A stretch of DNA of 64,000 nucleotides from VAZQ01 sp050179645 (lineage in GTDB: Bacteria > Pseudomonadota > Alphaproteobacteria > Rhizobiales > Xanthobacteraceae): positions 13,024-77,023 of the forward strand of contig JBFXEX010000007.1 in assembly GCA_050179645.1 (NCBI GenBank). Reading direction: 5' to 3'. The notes beneath the pieces were generated by a model, which saw only the letters and a list, made by a program, of their open reading frames with translations, did not search any database and was not told where the DNA came from. This document shows, in pieces, positions 8,666 to 18,144 of this stretch (its first letter is position 1; every line of letters begins with the position of its first letter). A program made the position numbers and the translations under genes.

Positions 8666-9014
8666 ACCAGGGTCGATGTCGTCCTCTCGGGGCGGTGAAG
8701 CTGACGCGTGATGGCTTGAGGCTGAAGCAGATGGTTGCGGCATCAACCCTCCCCGCGTGGCGGATGTGTTCCGGCCGCAGAATGACCCAGCATTGATTGT
8801 ATTGTCTCGCGGACGCTGCAGGTCGTCCGCATCTCCTGATGACATTTGGCTCGGCTTCAAGCGCGCTTCAATTGCGCAGGAACTCACAAATCATCGCAAT
8901 CCCGACCGGGCGTCGGAACGCCGGCATTCATAGACTATGGCGCATCGGAGCTCCGATGCGTTCGCACCGTGCGACCACGTTGCGCGAGCCCGTCTTGAAG
9001 TGGAGGAGATCACG
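8666..9014. other. Non-coding interval, nothing recognised
   Basis: About 350 bases between the E1-like gene and the frameshifted hydrolase. No convincing coding region, RNA fold or terminator was recognised; it probably holds the promoter of the hydrolase. Confidence 0.4.
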
Positions 9015-9874
9015 ATGCCTACGATGAAAACGAAGGATGGTACTGAGATCTATTACAAGGACTGGGGGCAGGGACAGCCCGTCGTGTTCAGTCATGGCTG
9101 GCCGCTCAGCGCCGATGCGTTCGAGGATCAGATGTATTTCCTCGCCTCGCGCGGATATCGGTGCATCGCCCATGATCGGCGCGGCTACGGACGCTCGAGC
9201 CAGCCCTGGTCCGGATATGACTACGACACCTTCGCCGACGACCTCGCGTCACTCATCGAGACCCTGGATCTCCGGGACGCAGTCCTGGTCAGTCATTCAA
9301 TGGGCGGCGGCGAAATTGTCCGCTACATCGCGCGCCACGGATCGAAGCGTGTGGCGAAGATCGTTCTGATCGCCGCCGTGCCCCCGTTGATGCTGAAGAC
9401 CGAGTCGAATCCGAAGGGCACTCCGATGGCAGCGTTCGACCAGATTCGGGCCGCATTGCTGGCGGATCGATCGCAGTTCTGGAAGGACGTGAGCGCCCCG
9501 TTCTATGGCGCCAACCGGCCGGGCGCGAAGGTGTCGGAGGGCGTCCGCAACTCTTTCTGGCTCCAGGGTTCTGTCGCGAGCTTCAAGGGCACTTTCGATT
9601 GCGTGAAGGCATTCTCGGAACCGACTTTACCGAGGACCTCCATAAGATCGACGTGCCGGCTCTCGTCCTGCACGGCGATGACGATCAGATCGTTCCGATC
9701 GCCGCTTCTGCCATGGTGTCGTCGAAGCTGCTCAGGAACGCAACGCTCAAGATCTACCGCGGTGCGCCGCACGGTATGTGTACGACCCACAAGGACCAGG
9801 TGAATGCGGACCTGCTCGCCTTCATCGCTGCAACTGATGTAGCGGCTCACGGGCGTCGCGCACTCGCTTCTTGA
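9015..9874 (+). pseudogene. Alpha/beta hydrolase of the non-haem chloroperoxidase type, frameshifted
   Basis: Two reading frames together make one about 286-residue hydrolase. The first covers residues 1 to about 203, with the nucleophile elbow VSHSMGGGE (Ser95), the oxyanion segment FSHGWPLSAD and the strand HDRRGYGRS. The second carries the rest, including HGDDDQIVP (acid) and PHGMCTTHKD (histidine). The break is at about 9620: TTC TCG GAA CCG should read TTC TCG GAA ACC GAC, so one A is missing. GGAGGAG precedes the ATG at 9015, and all catalytic residues survive across the two frames. This is either a very recent pseudogene or a sequencing error in an A run. Confidence 0.85.
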
Positions 9875-10079
9875 GGCCTCACGTCGTGCTGGTGGGCGGC
9901 AGCGAGCGGCTGTCGCCCTTTTTCTTCAGACTCCCCGCAGAGTCGAGCCGGGCCGGAACAACAAGGCAATTCTGAAACAGTCATGCACGCAAATCGACAA
10001 GCGAGCGCTGGCTTCCGATGTTACGCCAATCGCGTTCCTTGAAATTCACCTGGCAGAGTACACAACAGGAGCGACGATC

Positions 10080-10874
10080 ATGAAACACGTTAAAATCGGT
10101 GCGGCTTTCGCGGCTGCTCTCTCTCTGGTCGCGGTGGCAATCCCGGCCAAGGCCGACCCGTTGAAGAATATCGTGCTGGTCCATGGCGCCTGGGTGGACG
10201 CATCGGGTTGGAAGCCGGTCTACGACATCCTCGCCAGGGATGGTTTCAACGTCACGATGGTGCAGGAACCGGAAACCTCATTTGCGGCGGATGTCGCTGC
10301 AACAAAACGGGTGCTCGACCTTCAGAACGGTCCCACGCTGCTCGTCGGCCACAGCTACGGCGGTTCGATCATCACCGAGGCGGGCGTTCACCCGAACGTT
10401 GCCGGCCTGGTCTACGTTGCCGCGCATGCGCCCGACGTCGGCGAGGATGAGGCTGCGCTGGGCAAGAAGACTCCGAGCGTCCTGGCCAAGACCGCAGGTG
10501 CGATCAAACGGACGCCGGACCAGTTCACCTATCTCAATCCTCCCGACTTTCCCAAGCTGTTCGCGCCCGATCTGCCACGTGACCGGGCGGAGTTCGTGGC
10601 GCGAGCGCAGGTCATGGCCGCTGCCAGCGTTTTCAGCACCCCGCTGACGGCGGCCGCCTGGAAGGCGAAGCCGAGCTGGGGGATCGTCGCCGGCAGCGAC
10701 CAGATCATCAACCCCGACCTGGAGCGTTGGTATTACCGTCGGGCCAAGAGTGACACGATCGAGATCAAGGGCGCGAGCCACTCCGTCTACGAATCTCACC
10801 CGCAAGAGGTGGCGGCGGTGATCGAAGACGCGGCCCGGAGCTTCGATCGATCCACCGCCCGCGCCGCAAAGTAG
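10080..10874 (+). CDS. Exported alpha/beta hydrolase
   Basis: A 264-residue protein with an N-terminal signal peptide (MKHVKIGAAFAAALSLVAVA, cleavage near AKA-DP), so probably periplasmic. The mature part has NIVLVHGAWVDASGW (oxyanion region), the nucleophile elbow VGHSYGGS and a C-terminal GASHSVYESHP histidine. The family covers small esterases and hydrolases often annotated as alpha/beta fold hydrolase; no specific substrate is known. AGGAG lies about ten bases before the ATG. It follows the frameshifted hydrolase after about 200 bases and may be independently transcribed. Confidence 0.9.
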   Translation: MKHVKIGAAFAAALSLVAVAIPAKADPLKNIVLVHGAWVDASGWKPVYDILARDGFNVTMVQEPETSFAADVAATKRVLDLQNGPTLLVGHSYGGSIITEAGVHPNVAGLVYVAAHAPDVGEDEAALGKKTPSVLAKTAGAIKRTPDQFTYLNPPDFPKLFAPDLPRDRAEFVARAQVMAAASVFSTPLTAAAWKAKPSWGIVAGSDQIINPDLERWYYRRAKSDTIEIKGASHSVYESHPQEVAAVIEDAARSFDRSTARAAK

Positions 10875-10889
10875 CCGAACGCCGCTGCC

Positions 10890-10926
10890 GCTGGCGGATC
10901 GGACCTCACCGGCTCGATCCGCCAGC
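10890..10926. terminator. Perfect 12-bp inverted repeat between convergent genes
   Basis: GCTGGCGGATCG (10890-10901) is exactly complementary to CGATCCGCCAGC (10915-10926) around a 13-base loop. It sits 16 bases after the hydrolase stop and before the convergent receiver gene. There is no clear T-run, so a terminator or transcript-stabilising hairpin role is inferred. Confidence 0.45.
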
Positions 10927-11062
10927 AAATTCGGCGCGCCCAACTTCAGACAGAATGTCCGGCCGGCTGCAGTAACGCGGCCGGCCGATCCTTAAAGAAG
11001 GGGAACGTCGTAGTTTGGGCCGACGGTTATCTCGATAACGCCGAGGCAGGCCCCGGGGCATT

Positions 11063-11437
11063 TCACGCGTCGCGGTGCAACGCTGCGAGAATGCACTCGA
11101 CCATTAATTGGCCATCACAGGGCTTGGCAAAGAATCCGGCCGCCCCCGCGAGTTCGGCCTTCTGGCGCGAACGCTCCTCCGGAAAAGCGGTGACAATGAT
11201 GACCGGCGTGCGCCGGCCTTGCGCCAACAGCCGCTGCAGCAATTCGAGGCCACTGATACCCGGCATCTGCAGGTCGGTGATCAGGCAGTCGGTGTCGTCG
11301 AGCGACGATGAGGCGAGAAACGCTTCCGCCGAGCAAAACGTTGCGACCCGCAGCCCCAGGGAACGGACAAGGCTCTCCATCGAGCTTCGGACGAAATCGT
11401 CGTCGTCAACGACCGCAACCTTCGGGGTCTTTCGCAT
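11063..11437 (-). CDS. Stand-alone receiver-domain response regulator
   Basis: About 124 residues, containing only a CheY-like receiver. The acidic pocket is VVDDDD, the phospho-acceptor is Asp55 in LITDLQMPG, and the switch residues are IVTAF (Thr) and AKPCD (Lys). No output domain follows. An in-frame start exists upstream at 11488, but the domain begins immediately after the ATG at 11437. It is the third gene of a kinase / FixJ-type regulator / receiver operon, and could be a phosphate sink or act on a second output. Confidence 0.85.
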   Translation of the reverse strand: MRKTPKVAVVDDDDFVRSSMESLVRSLGLRVATFCSAEAFLASSSLDDTDCLITDLQMPGISGLELLQRLLAQGRRTPVIIVTAFPEERSRQKAELAGAAGFFAKPCDGQLMVECILAALHRDA

Positions 11438-11539
11438 CTCTGGCGTCCGGTGGCGCCGGGGCGCCGTGCTTGGAAACTCTTCGCCCAATATGCGGTCGGG
11501 AGCACTCCTCGTAAATCATACAGTGGTTTGGGGTCGTGC

Positions 11540-12184
11540 CTACCGTTGCAAGCCGAGACTTTCGGCCATCCGTACCAGGTCGGCGAGCGAACGTGCTGCC
11601 ATCTTGCGCATGACATTGCCGCGATGGATCTTCACCGTGATCTCGCTCAGCGCCATCTCGCCGGCGATCTGCTTGTTCATGAGCCCCTTGGTCACAAAAC
11701 CCATCACTTCCTTTTCGCGCGGCGTCAGAGCGGCATAGAGCTGCCGTACGCCTTCGATCTCTTGCTCCTCGGCGCGGCGCGTGCGATCGCGCTCGAGGGC
11801 CGCCGTGACGGCGTCCAGCATGTCCTGATCGCGGAATGGCTTGGTCAGGAAATCGACCGCGCCCGCCTTCATCGCGCGTACCGTCATCGGCACATCGCCA
11901 TGTCCGGTCATGAAGATGATCGGCATATGGATGCCGGCGCGCGCAAGCTGCGTCTGGAAATCGAGCCCACTGACGCCGGGCAGCCTCACGTCGAGCACCA
12001 GACATCCAGGGCCTTCGACCCGGTTGGCCGAGAGAAGCTCGGCGGCGGTCCGGTACAGTGCAACGTTGAGGCCTATCGACCTCAACAGGCTTCCCAACGC
12101 CTCCCTGAGATCGGAATCGTCGTCGACCACCAGCACGGTCGGCCCATCGCCGGCCTGGGCGGAGCGGCTATCCTGGGGCGTCAC
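11540..12184 (-). CDS. FixJ-type response regulator (receiver plus LuxR HTH)
   Basis: A 214-residue regulator: receiver domain at residues about 15-130 with acidic pair VVDDDSD, phospho-acceptor Asp65 in LVLDVRLPG, FMTGHGD and LTKPF; then a LuxR/FixJ DNA-binding domain (LTPREKEVMGFVTKGLMNKQIA, then SEITVKIHRGNVMRKM). The pattern matches the FixJ/TodT/NodW group. Its start overlaps the sensor kinase stop by four bases, so the kinase is its probable partner. Target genes cannot be read from sequence. Confidence 0.95.
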   Translation of the reverse strand: MTPQDSRSAQAGDGPTVLVVDDDSDLREALGSLLRSIGLNVALYRTAAELLSANRVEGPGCLVLDVRLPGVSGLDFQTQLARAGIHMPIIFMTGHGDVPMTVRAMKAGAVDFLTKPFRDQDMLDAVTAALERDRTRRAEEQEIEGVRQLYAALTPREKEVMGFVTKGLMNKQIAGEMALSEITVKIHRGNVMRKMAARSLADLVRMAESLGLQR

Positions 12185-13662
12185 GATGAGGCCTCCTCCT
12201 GTAAGGGCAGACTGACATTGAATGTGGCGCCGGTCGGCTCGCGGCGGGTGGGCCAGATGCGGCCGTTATGCGCTTCGATGATCCGTCGGCAGAGCGACAG
12301 GCCGATCCCCATGCCTTGTGGCTTGGTGGTGAAGAACGCCGAAAACAGCTTCTGCTCAATTTCCGCGCTGAAGCCGGACCCGGTATCGCTGACGGTGATC
12401 AGCACGGAGTTGCCGCCATCGTCCGAAGCGACACGACTCGTCGCGATGCGCATCTCGCGCGGCCGTGTGCCGTTGCCTTCCATCGCCTGAATGCCATTGA
12501 CGATGAGATTAATCAGAACCTGCTGCAATTGTACGCGATCTCCCAGGATCATCGCGCCGGACGCGGCGTCAACCTCCAGGTCAACATTGTGGGCGGCAAC
12601 CTCGCGCCGCACGAGGGGCAAGATCTCCTCGATCATCGGATCGATCTCGAGCCGCGAGTAGTCGGCGTTCGATTGACGCGCCAGCGCCCGGAGGCGGGCG
12701 ACGACCTCGCTGGCGCGCCGCGCCGCGGCGATCATCCGTTCGACTGAACTCGTCGCCTCGTTCAGGTCCGGGACGTCACGCCTGAGCCAGCGCAGGCAGG
12801 CTTCTCCACTCGCCGTCACGGCTGCCAGCGGCTGATTGATTTCGTGCGCGATCGAGGCGGTCAACTCGCCGAGCGCCGTCACGCGCGAGATATGGACCAG
12901 TTCGTTCTTTGCCCGATCGAGCGCCAGCTCGGTCTGAACGCGCCCCGTTATGTCACTATGGGTTTCGAGAACGGCCAGCGGGACCCCACGCGAATCCCGT
13001 TCCAGTGACCAGCGGCAGGAGACTTGCACGTGCTCACCGTCACGACGCACCGTTTGCATTTCGCCTTCCCAGCGCCCGGTGGCAACGAGAATCGCATGCG
13101 CTTCTTTCCAGGCAACGCTGGATTCGCTTTCGAGCAGTTCACTGGCGTGCCGGCCCATAGCTTCACGGGAATCCCAACCGTAGAGAAGCTCGGCGCCGCG
13201 GTTCCAATAGGTAATGACGTCGTCCTGGGTACGCGTGAAGATCGCGTCGTGCGTCAGATCGAGCAACGCCGCCTGCGCAGCAAGCGCGTCGGTGAACTCC
13301 TTGTTTTTCACAGTCAGCACCGTCGCGATGACAATGGCGGAAATGCTCACTGCGGCGCGGGCGAGCGGTCCGGCTTCACGGAAGTGGTGCGTGGTGAAAA
13401 AGGCGATCAACGTAAGGGAGATGCAGATTCCCGCCACGATCAGGATGCCGCGACGATCGAGAAAGCTCGCGACCATCATGACAATCAGGGCGTAGAGGAC
13501 CGCGACGGCAAAGCCGAGGGGTGTGAAGGTGTCCACGGCGAAGATGACAGCGGTCAGCGCCAGCGCCGCTACGGCGGCTAGCGGAAGGCGAAACGGAGAT
13601 CCTCTTGTAAAAGCCGCAGATTTCGCTCTTTTGGCGTCGCGATCGGTCGATGGCTCGACCAT
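12181..13662 (-). CDS. Membrane-anchored PAS sensor histidine kinase
   Basis: A 493-residue kinase. The N-terminal third is hydrophobic with three to four predicted transmembrane helices (LPLAAVAALALTAVIFAVD and following). A PAS domain comes next (LLDLTHDAIFTRTQDDVITYWNRGAELLYGW), then a HisKA dimerisation domain with His273 in SIAHEINQPLAAV, and a HATPase domain (N box LINLIVNGIQAM, G1 SDTGSGF, G2 GMGIGLSL). This is the FixL/TodS-like family without a haem-binding signature that I can identify. ATG 13662 is preceded by GGAGGGACC, so an upstream in-frame start is disfavoured. It is the first gene of the operon with two response regulators. Confidence 0.95.
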   Translation of the reverse strand: MVEPSTDRDAKRAKSAAFTRGSPFRLPLAAVAALALTAVIFAVDTFTPLGFAVAVLYALIVMMVASFLDRRGILIVAGICISLTLIAFFTTHHFREAGPLARAAVSISAIVIATVLTVKNKEFTDALAAQAALLDLTHDAIFTRTQDDVITYWNRGAELLYGWDSREAMGRHASELLESESSVAWKEAHAILVATGRWEGEMQTVRRDGEHVQVSCRWSLERDSRGVPLAVLETHSDITGRVQTELALDRAKNELVHISRVTALGELTASIAHEINQPLAAVTASGEACLRWLRRDVPDLNEATSSVERMIAAARRASEVVARLRALARQSNADYSRLEIDPMIEEILPLVRREVAAHNVDLEVDAASGAMILGDRVQLQQVLINLIVNGIQAMEGNGTRPREMRIATSRVASDDGGNSVLITVSDTGSGFSAEIEQKLFSAFFTTKPQGMGIGLSLCRRIIEAHNGRIWPTRREPTGATFNVSLPLQEEASS

Positions 13663-13929
13663 GGTCCCTCCAACCGTCACCCAACAAACCGCCGGCACTG
13701 CGAGAATCTATGAGGTCGATATCCGCGCACTGTACTCGATTGGTTCACTTGGCACAGCCGGGGTGGCGGTCGCGCCGGCTCTCGATACATACCAACGTAT
13801 AGGTTCGGCGAAACCAATTCGGCAGCCGGCCTAACCCACGTACGATAGAGGAACGCGCCGTCGCGAAACTACCCTGACGACCAGTTGGACCCGCCGTTGT
13901 GCCGACCGGATACGCCAGAGGTAGATGAC

Positions 13930-14928
13930 ATGCCGTCGAACGCGCTCACCACGGACGCCGAATCCAGTTTCGAATTGGACCTGCAGGTGCAGGCCGGGCT
14001 TCTGCTGTCGATCAACGAACCCGGCCGCTTCCAGCAGTGGCGCAGAGAAGGGGAAACGGAAGACGTCTATTCGACGGTCGACATCCAGCCGGCGGACACC
14101 GTCAGGCGGCGCACCGCCCGCTGGCGCGGAATGGCCGTGGAAATCGTCCAGACCACCGGCTGCGAACGCGTCGAATCCCGCTTCCGCGGCAACGCGCACC
14201 TGCTGGTTGTTCACGAGCGGGGTACGCGCCGCGATGGCGATACCTTCGTCGAGGGGCTGCCTCGCTCGGCGCTGCGCGACTACGGGCGGAAGCTGACGTT
14301 CGTACCGGCCGGTCATACGTATCGCGACTGGCAAGTGCCGCGCCAATCCGGTCGAGTGATCTACTTCTATTTCGATGCCGCGCAATTTCCGGTATCGGCC
14401 GAAGGCCTGCAGGACGAGGTGTTCGCCCCGAAGCTGTTCTTTGAAAACGCGGCGGTGTGGGACACCGCGTTGAAGCTCGCCGCCGTGATTGAAAGCGGCG
14501 ACGATAACCAGCTCTACGTCGAGGCGCTCGGCGTCGTATTGGCGCACGAACTGGTTCGGCTCAATTGCCGCGCGCCGCGTGCGGAGCCTGTCGCCCGCGG
14601 CGGACTTTCGCCCTGGCAGCAGCGGATCGTCACCGCCTACATCGAGGAACACCTGGCCGAGCCGATCTCGCTCGCCGTGCTGGCGGGGCTCGCCCGTCTG
14701 AGCACCTTCTACTTCTGTCGCGCCTTCAAGCAATCGTTCGGCGTGCCGCCGCACCGCTATCACACCAGCCGCCGTATCGAGCGCGCCAAGGCGTTGCTCG
14801 CGAATGCGGCTCCTTCGGTCACCGACAACGGACTGACGCTGGGATTCAGCGAGACGAGTTCGTTTTCGGCTGCGTTCCGGAAGGCGACGGGCCTGACCCC
14901 GACCGCCTACCACCGCAGCCTCCGCTGA
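13930..14928 (+). CDS. AraC family transcriptional regulator
   Basis: A 332-residue protein with an N-terminal sensing region (residues 1 to about 230) and a C-terminal AraC DNA-binding domain with two helix-turn-helix motifs (ISLAVLAGLARLSTFYFCRAFKQ and LTLGFSETSSFSAAFRKATGLTP). ATG 13930 has GAGG eight bases upstream. It is transcribed away from the histidine kinase and towards the efflux pair that begins at 15197, so it may activate that pair in response to an aromatic or lipophilic compound. Effector unknown. Confidence 0.93.
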   Translation: MPSNALTTDAESSFELDLQVQAGLLLSINEPGRFQQWRREGETEDVYSTVDIQPADTVRRRTARWRGMAVEIVQTTGCERVESRFRGNAHLLVVHERGTRRDGDTFVEGLPRSALRDYGRKLTFVPAGHTYRDWQVPRQSGRVIYFYFDAAQFPVSAEGLQDEVFAPKLFFENAAVWDTALKLAAVIESGDDNQLYVEALGVVLAHELVRLNCRAPRAEPVARGGLSPWQQRIVTAYIEEHLAEPISLAVLAGLARLSTFYFCRAFKQSFGVPPHRYHTSRRIERAKALLANAAPSVTDNGLTLGFSETSSFSAAFRKATGLTPTAYHRSLR

Positions 14929-15196
14929 TCGGAGATGCGACGCATGCGCACCGCTCTTAACGATCAGTATCCGGAGAGTCTGATACACCGCCGCACGCCT
15001 CTGACAACCGCGGCTGTCCTGATCGCTTCGGGAGGCGAAGCCGCATGGCGTCGTTCACCGAGTGACAAGACGTCCTCTCGTGTGTCGATCGATTCTTTAG
15101 ATGGCGCTTCGGCGGCGCGCGGACCCATTCGCGGGACACAGACCAGTCCGGCAATCCGACATCTCAGCACGCCTTGATCGATCAAGGGGCGACACC

Positions 15197-16473
15197 ATGA
15201 CCAAAGTGGACACGATTGAGAATATCCGAGAGGTCACTGTGGACGACGGCGATCCACGCTACGACATCGTTGAACCACCGGCACCGGCACCGGCACCGGC
15301 ACCGGCTCCGGCACTGGCACCGGCTCCGGGCGCTTTGCCGACGGTCGCCAAGGCCCCACCCAATGTGCCGGCTATCCCGACTGTCGATCGTCCGCCGATC
15401 GCGGAAGTGAATACGCCACCCAACCCGCGGCCCCGACGACTGCCGACCTTGCGCACCACGCTGATGGCTGGAGGCATTCTCGCCGTCGTGATCGGCTCCG
15501 GGGTCGCATGGCTGTTGGGCGGGCGCTACGCCACGACCGATGAAGCTTACGTGCAGGCCGCCAAGCTCCCGGTATCGACCGACGTGTCCGGCCTGGTTGC
15601 TTCCGTCGACGTCCACAACAACCAGCCGGTGAAGGCCGGGCAGGTACTGTTCCGCATTGACCCGCGGCAGTTTCAGATCGCACTCGACAATGCGCGAGCG
15701 AACCTTTCCCAGACCGCCCTCACAATCGAGTCGATGAAGGACGATTATCGCCGAATGCTGAGCGATGTCGCGGCCCAGGAGGCGCAGGTCTCGCTCGACC
15801 AGGCGACTTTCGATCGCTTCTCGTATCTTGTCACCAAGGACGATGTAACCCGGCAGAACTACGACCGGGCACGTTTCACGCTGGCACTCGACAAGAGCCG
15901 GCTCCAATCGCTGCGGCAGGCCGCCCAGGTCCAGCTCGCAAAGCTCGCTGGCAATCCTGACATCCAGGTCACCGAGCACCCGCTGTATCAGCAGGCCAAG
16001 GCGCAAGTCGACGAGGCGCAGCGGCAGCTCGATCACACGGAAGTGCATGCGCCATTCGACGGCGTCGTCACGCAGGTCGACGCACTGCAGCCCGGCACCT
16101 ATTCGGTGTCGCAGACGGCCGCTCTGACCAATACCGGCGCTGTCGCGCTGGTATCGACGGACCAGATTTGGATCGAAGCGCAGATGAAGGAAACCGATCT
16201 GACTTATGTGAGGCCGGGAAACATATTTCGGTGGACACGTATCCCGGACGCGTCTGGTCGGGGACGGTGGAAAGCATCAGTCCCGCCAGCGGATCGGAGT
16301 TCTCGATCCTGCCGGCGCAGAACTCAAGCGGCAACTGGGTCAAGGTGGTGCAGCGAATTCCGGTGCGGATTCGCATCGATCGCAAGCCTGGAGATCCGGA
16401 CCTGCGCGCCGGCATGAGCGTGTATGTCAGCATCGATACCGGGCATCGCCGATCGCTTCGGGATCTGTTCTGA
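15197..16473 (+). pseudogene. HlyD/EmrA-type membrane fusion protein, frameshifted near the 3' end
   Basis: Two frames together make one about 425-residue membrane fusion protein of an EmrAB-type pump. It has a cytoplasmic Pro/Ala-rich N terminus, one membrane helix (TTLMAGGILAVVIGSGVAWLL, residues about 93-113), the first barrel strand (TDEAYVQAAKLPVSTDVSGLVASV), a long coiled-coil hairpin and the second lipoyl half (HAPFDGVVTQVDALQPGTYV-like). At about 16222 the frame breaks: GGAAACATATTTCG should contain one more C to continue GNHISVDTYPGRVWSG. The remaining 85 residues, to RSLRDLF, are in another frame. AAGGGG precedes the ATG. Either a real pseudogene or an indel error. Confidence 0.85.
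15279..15331. repeat. Hexanucleotide CCGGCA/CCGGCT tandem repeat
   Basis: About eight or nine copies of a six-base unit (ccggca with ct variants) encode the Pro-Ala stretch PAPAPAPAPAPALAPAPG near residues 29-46 of the membrane fusion protein. Because the unit length is a multiple of three, copy-number changes would alter linker length without a frameshift. Confidence 0.85.
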
Positions 16474-16503
16474 GCCGCATCGCGGAAAAGAAGGCGACAT
16501 ACC

Positions 16504-18042
16504 GTGGACACAGCTCCGACCGATCAAGCGCCAATCGTGCCGAACCGAGGGCTGATCACGGCTTGCGTCATGGCGGCGACGTTGATGCAGACCCTCGACA
16601 CGACGATCGTCAATGTCGCGCTGCCGTATATGCAGGGATCGCTCGCGGCCGCGCCGGACCAGATCACCTGGGTCTTGACCTCCTATATCGTGGCCGCCGC
16701 CATCATGACGGCGCCGGTCGGCTGGATGACGGCGCGGTTCGGCCGCAAGCGCGTTTTCCTGGTGTGCCTTGTCGGATTTACCGCTGCATCCATGCTCTGC
16801 GGTCTTGCCGGCTCGCTGGCGGAGATCGTGCTGTTCCGTCTTCTGCAAGGCATTTTCGGCGCTGCCCTGGTGCCGCTGTCGCAGGCCACCATGCTGGACA
16901 TTTATCCGGTCGAGGAGCGCGGTCCTGCAATGGCCATGTGGACCATGGGCGTCGTGGTCGGTCCGATCATCGGACCCACACTCGGGGGTTATCTGACCGA
17001 CGCCTACAATTGGCGCTGGGTGTTCTACATCAACCTGCCACTCGGCATCCTCGCCAGTCTGGGCTTGTGGATATTCATGAAGGAGACACGTCGCGGCGCC
17101 GGAATCGGCTTCGATTTTGTCGGCTTCGCCGTCCTCAGTCTCGGGCTTGCCGCCCTGCAGTTGATGCTCGATCGGGGCGAACAGAAGGACTGGTTCGGTT
17201 CAACCGAGATCATCACCTATGCCGTTCTTTGCGGGCTCGGCTTCTACCTGTTCGTTGTTCACACGCTCACGGCCGAGAAGCCGTTGATCGCGCCCCGACT
17301 CTTCCGCGATGTGAACTTCTCCTCGAGCCTGCTGATGATCTTCTGTGTCGGCATTCTGCTGTTGGCGACCGCCGCGTTGCTGCCGCCATGGCTGCAGACG
17401 CTCGGCGGCTATTCGGTGGTCGAGGCCGGTCTGTTGATCGCGCCTCGGGGCGCCGGCACCATGATCGGCGTGATGCTCGCAGGCCGCCTGTCGAACCGCG
17501 TCGATCCAAGGGGCCTGATGCTGTTGGGCATCCTCATGGTCGCAGTCTCCCTGTGGGAGATGACGGGCTGGACGCCCGATGTCGACGGCTGGACCATGTC
17601 GCGCGTTTCCATCCTTCAGGGCTTCGGTCTCGGGCTCGTGTTCACCCCGTTGCAGGTCGTCGCGTTCGCCACGCTGCCGTTCGAACTCCGGACCGACGGG
17701 ACGGCGCTCTTCAGCCTGCTGCGCAATGTTGGCAGCGCCATCGGCATCTCGGTGACGTCGGTCCTGATCACCCAGAACACGCAGATCGTGCACGCCCAGA
17801 TCGTCGAGCACGTCACGCCGTTCAGTCGCTGGCTGCAGAGCGGCGCCGCTTACCTGCTCTGGAATTCGGCGACGCCGCCGGGCGTCGCCGCGTTGAATGA
17901 GGAAGTGACGCGGCAGGCCTCGATCATCGCCTTCATCGACGACTTCAAGCTGCTGCTGCTGCTGTGTCTGCCGATGGCGCTGCTGCTGCTGCTGATGCGG
18001 CGGCCTGCAGCCGATGCTTCGCCGGCACCCCATCCCGCATGA
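16504..18042 (+). CDS. DHA2-family MFS multidrug efflux permease (EmrB-like)
   Basis: A 512-residue permease with 14 predicted membrane helices. Signatures include LDTTIVNVALPYMQGSL in helix 1, WVLTSYIVAAAIMTAPVGWM, the loop 2-3 motif ARFGRKRVFL, and the motif C-like GVVVGPIIGPTLGGYL. The start is GTG at 16504, with AAGAAGG about 11 bases upstream. It lies 30 bases after the membrane fusion gene, as in emrAB operons that expel lipophilic drugs or aromatic acids through an outer-membrane channel. If the upstream subunit really is broken, this pump lacks its partner. An AraC regulator precedes the pair. Confidence 0.95.
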   Translation: MDTAPTDQAPIVPNRGLITACVMAATLMQTLDTTIVNVALPYMQGSLAAAPDQITWVLTSYIVAAAIMTAPVGWMTARFGRKRVFLVCLVGFTAASMLCGLAGSLAEIVLFRLLQGIFGAALVPLSQATMLDIYPVEERGPAMAMWTMGVVVGPIIGPTLGGYLTDAYNWRWVFYINLPLGILASLGLWIFMKETRRGAGIGFDFVGFAVLSLGLAALQLMLDRGEQKDWFGSTEIITYAVLCGLGFYLFVVHTLTAEKPLIAPRLFRDVNFSSSLLMIFCVGILLLATAALLPPWLQTLGGYSVVEAGLLIAPRGAGTMIGVMLAGRLSNRVDPRGLMLLGILMVAVSLWEMTGWTPDVDGWTMSRVSILQGFGLGLVFTPLQVVAFATLPFELRTDGTALFSLLRNVGSAIGISVTSVLITQNTQIVHAQIVEHVTPFSRWLQSGAAYLLWNSATPPGVAALNEEVTRQASIIAFIDDFKLLLLLCLPMALLLLLMRRPAADASPAPHPA

Positions 18043-18144
18043 ATACCAAGGGGTTGCAGCCGATCATTCTGGAACGGCTTCAGGAAAGTTGGAGAAAATA
18101 TTGATTGACAGGTCGTCTTCCTCCCGACGTTTCACTGGCTGGAT

